Assembly: GCF_003111665.1 (NCBI RefSeq)
Contig: NZ_CP022188.1
Location: 3,844,001 to 3,908,000, forward strand
Length of the DNA stretch: 64,000 bases
Origin: Parazoarcus communis
GTDB taxonomy: Bacteria > Pseudomonadota > Gammaproteobacteria > Burkholderiales > Rhodocyclaceae
Direction: 5' to 3'
In this document: positions 59,195-64,000 of the stretch, in pieces
Numbering within the stretch: position 1 is the stretch's first letter
Layout: each line of letters starts with the position of its first letter
The notes under the pieces: model-generated
Seen by the model: only the letters and a program-made list of their open reading frames with translations
What the model was told of the DNA's origin: nothing
Database searches by the model: none
Made by a program: the position numbers and the translations under genes

Positions 59195-59388
59195 GCGCGG
59201 GAGAGCACTCTCCCGTAGAGAGTCGCCGAAGGCGTAACCCCCCGGAATCGCTCAGGCAAAAGGACCGCGCACAGCATTGAAATTCTGGAGAGCGATGTGA
59301 GTTCGGGCGAATCCCGACTTGCACATCCACCGAAGGGGCACCCGGCACACCGTGCTGGAATCTCTCAGGTACAAGGGACAGATGGGGC
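59195..59388 (+). ncRNA. Tandem glycine riboswitch
   Basis: Two aptamers in a row. The first (about 59195-59275) has CGCCGAAGGCGTAAC and CTCAGGCAAAAGGACCGCGC; the second (about 59284-59388) has CACCGAAGGGGCA and CTCAGGTACAAGGGACAG. Both carry the conserved GCCGAAG-like and CUCAGG-AAGGAC cores of glycine aptamers. A terminator hairpin overlaps the end of aptamer 2, upstream of gcvT, so glycine binding likely favours read-through and glycine breakdown. Confidence 0.93.
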
Positions 59389-59420
59389 GAACAGGCATCA
59401 TGCCGGCTTCGCCCCTTTTT
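59384..59420 (+). terminator. Terminator of the glycine riboswitch expression platform
   Basis: GGGGCGAA (59384-59391) pairs with TTCGCCCC (59408-59415), followed by TTTTT. Its left arm touches the closing end of aptamer 2, so forming P1 on ligand binding would compete with it. Confidence 0.8.
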
Positions 59421-59442
59421 CGTTCACTTGCCCGGAGCCTCC

Positions 59443-60534
59443 ATGAACGCACCCGTCAGACAGACCCCTCTTCACGCCACCCACGTCGCCGCAGGCGCAC
59501 GCATGGTCGACTTTGCCGGCTGGGACATGCCGGTCAACTACGGCTCCCAGATCGAAGAGCACCATGCAGTCCGCCGCGACGCCGGCATGTTCGACGTTTC
59601 GCACATGCTGTCGCTCGATCTCGACGGTGCCGACGCCACCCCGTATCTGCGCGGCCTGCTCGCCAACGACGTGGCCAAGCTCAAGGAGCCGGGCAAGGCA
59701 CTGTACTCGTGCATGCTCAATGAAAACGGTGGCGTGATCGACGACCTGATCGTCTATCGCCTGTCCGACACCACCTACCGCATCGTGGTCAATGCCGGTA
59801 CCGCCGACAAGGACGTGGCCTGGATGCGCAAGCAGATTGCAACGACCGGCGCCAACGTCAGCCTCAATGCCCGCCGCGATCTGGCCATGATCGCAGTGCA
59901 GGGCCCGAACGCCCGCGAGAAGACCTGGCAGGCCCTGCCTGCGTTGCGTGCCGCGAGCGAGCCGCTCAAACCCTTCTCGGGCGCAGCCATCGGCGACATC
60001 TTTGTCGGGCGCACCGGCTACACCGGCGAAGACGGCTTCGAGATCGCACTGCCTGCCGACCAGGCCGCCGCAGCCTGGGTCGCCCTGACCGCGGCGGGCG
60101 TTGCCCCCTGCGGGCTGGGTGCGCGCGACACGCTGCGCCTCGAAGCGGGCATGAACCTCTACGGCCAGGACATGGACGAAGAGGTATCGCCCTTGAACGC
60201 AGGCCTGAGCTGGACCGTCGACTTCAAGGACGAATCGCGCAACTTCGTCGGCAAGGCAGCACTCGTCGCCGAGCCTGCCAGCCGTCGCGTGCTGGGCCTC
60301 ATTCTTGAGGACAAGGGTGTGCTGCGCTCACACATGAAAGTCATGACGCCGTCCGGCGAAGGCGAAACCACAAGCGGCAGCTTCTCGCCGACGCTGGAAA
60401 AGTCGATTGCCTTCGCGCGTCTGCCGCTCGAAGTCGAAGCCGGCGATACGGTCGAAGTCGAAATTCGCGGCAAGCTGCTCAAGGCCCGTGCAGTGCGCCT
60501 GCCCTTCGCCCGCAACGGCAAGGCCGTCGCCTGA
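59443..60534 (+). CDS. gcvT: Glycine cleavage T-protein (aminomethyltransferase)
   Basis: 363 aa from the ATG at 59443 (GGAG upstream). Folate-binding motifs: [39 protein letters not shown], and [16 protein letters not shown]. It transfers the methylene group from GcvH-bound glycine to tetrahydrofolate and releases ammonia. First gene of the operon controlled by the riboswitch. Confidence 0.97.
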   Translation: MNAPVRQTPLHATHVAAGARMVDFAGWDMPVNYGSQIEEHHAVRRDAGMFDVSHMLSLDLDGADATPYLRGLLANDVAKLKEPGKALYSCMLNENGGVIDDLIVYRLSDTTYRIVVNAGTADKDVAWMRKQIATTGANVSLNARRDLAMIAVQGPNAREKTWQALPALRAASEPLKPFSGAAIGDIFVGRTGYTGEDGFEIALPADQAAAAWVALTAAGVAPCGLGARDTLRLEAGMNLYGQDMDEEVSPLNAGLSWTVDFKDESRNFVGKAALVAEPASRRVLGLILEDKGVLRSHMKVMTPSGEGETTSGSFSPTLEKSIAFARLPLEVEAGDTVEVEIRGKLLKARAVRLPFARNGKAVA

Positions 60535-60643
60535 TTTACGATTGCTGACCGGCCAGGTGCCGGCCAGCCACTCTCGCCATCATTCCGCAGTCCCTCGTTT
60601 CCGCCATTTCTTTTCGCATCGCGAACACATCCTGGAGATTTCC

Positions 60644-61027
60644 ATGAGCAACGTCCCCGCCGAACTCAAGTACACCACCTCCCACGAATGGGTCCGCGTC
60701 GAAGCCGACGGCAGCCTGACCATCGGCGTCACCGACCACGCGCAGGAAGCGCTGGGCGACGTAGTCTTCCTCGAGTTGCCCGAAGCCGGTCGCCAGCTTG
60801 CAGCCAAGGAAGCCTGCGCAGTGATCGAGTCGGTCAAGGCCGCCTCCGACATCTACGCACCGGTCGCCGGTGAGGTCATCGCGGCCAACCAGGACGTTGC
60901 CGATGCCCCCGAGGGCGTCAATGCCGACGCTTACGGTGCCTGGCTGTTCAAGCTCAAGCCCGCCAATGCGGCCGATGTTGACGGCCTGCTCGACGCTGCC
61001 GGCTACACCGCCGAAACCGCTCAGTAA
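60644..61027 (+). CDS. gcvH: Glycine cleavage H-protein (lipoyl carrier)
   Basis: 127 aa from the ATG at 60644 (TGGAG upstream). Lipoylated Lys65 in [34 protein letters not shown] opens the family fold. It shuttles the aminomethyl group between P-, T- and L-proteins. Follows gcvT by 109 bp. Confidence 0.98.
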   Translation: MSNVPAELKYTTSHEWVRVEADGSLTIGVTDHAQEALGDVVFLELPEAGRQLAAKEACAVIESVKAASDIYAPVAGEVIAANQDVADAPEGVNADAYGAWLFKLKPANAADVDGLLDAAGYTAETAQ

Positions 61028-61035
61028 GACGCCTC

Positions 61036-61059
61036 GGCAGACACCTTACGGTGTCTGCC
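61036..61059 (+). repeat. Perfect 10-bp hairpin between gcvH and gcvP
   Basis: GGCAGACACC (61036-61045), TTAC loop, GGTGTCTGCC (61050-61059). No U-tract. It may be an mRNA-processing or stabilising element that raises gcvTH over gcvP. Confidence 0.65.
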
Positions 61060-61094
61060 AGCCGCTCCGCACCACATTGCCAGCCGTATCCGAC

Positions 61095-63989
<2,895 letters not shown>

Positions 63990-64000
63990 GCGCGGACTGA

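Overview
The window is GC-rich chromosomal DNA of a betaproteobacterium, most likely from the Rhodocyclales (Azoarcus/Thauera/Aromatoleum-like). Gene content and order support this: zipA-smc, dapC-dapD-pilU-dapE-prmB, a complete isc operon with an extra cysteine desulfurase, and a Burkholderia-like type VI secretion (T6SS) layout. This is judged by eye from protein motifs; no database search was possible.

Layout. 1-4.8 kb (minus): 5' end of ligA, then zipA and smc. 5-10.9 kb (plus): lysine/DAP genes dapC, dapD and dapE, with pilU inside the cluster, then prmB and a stand-alone response regulator. 11-19.3 kb (minus): trmJ, cysE, then iscR, a second cysteine desulfurase, iscS, iscU, iscA, hscB, hscA, fdx and iscX. 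A consensus-like promoter and an IscR type 1-like box precede iscR, and a second such box precedes cysE. 19.4 kb (plus): suhB. 20.3-32.6 kb: a T6SS locus of two divergent operons, a TPR lipoprotein-tssB-tssC-hcp-tssE-tssF-tssG-clpV (minus) and tssJ-tssK-tssL (plus). tssM, tssA and vgrG/tssI are absent from the window.

32.6-43.4 kb is an accessory, insertion-rich region. It carries two 1,387-bp IS5-type elements in the same orientation, each with its own 4-bp target duplication. Between them lie a small membrane protein gene, a short-chain dehydrogenase and a divergent AraC-type regulator. The second IS splits a DUF6988-like gene whose uninterrupted frame can be rebuilt exactly from the flanks. 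Next come a perfect 19-bp inverted repeat, a Gly/Ala-rich membrane protein gene, a tyrosine-recombinase remnant, two small conserved-looking genes and a group IIC intron. The intron lies just past the intrinsic terminator of guaA.

43.4-64 kb returns to core genes: guaA and guaB (minus), a DUF4124 protein, rnfH-ratA, smpB, selO, a peptide-type ABC importer lacking an ATPase gene, a bestrophin-like channel, fabI, ppiD, and a glycine-cleavage operon (gcvT-gcvH-gcvP). A tandem glycine riboswitch with a terminator lies in front of gcvT.

Functional links. CysE makes the precursor of cysteine; IscS and its paralog take sulfur from cysteine; IscU/IscA/HscBA/Fdx build Fe-S clusters; and IscR, itself an Fe-S protein, probably tunes both isc and cysE. 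The gcv operon is sensed by its substrate through RNA. The T6SS genes in view provide sheath, tube, part of the baseplate, recycling ATPase and two membrane-complex parts, but not the full machine. I found no clearly undescribed system. The most interesting items are the paired IscR boxes, the incomplete T6SS beside an IS, and the island with the rebuilt interrupted gene.
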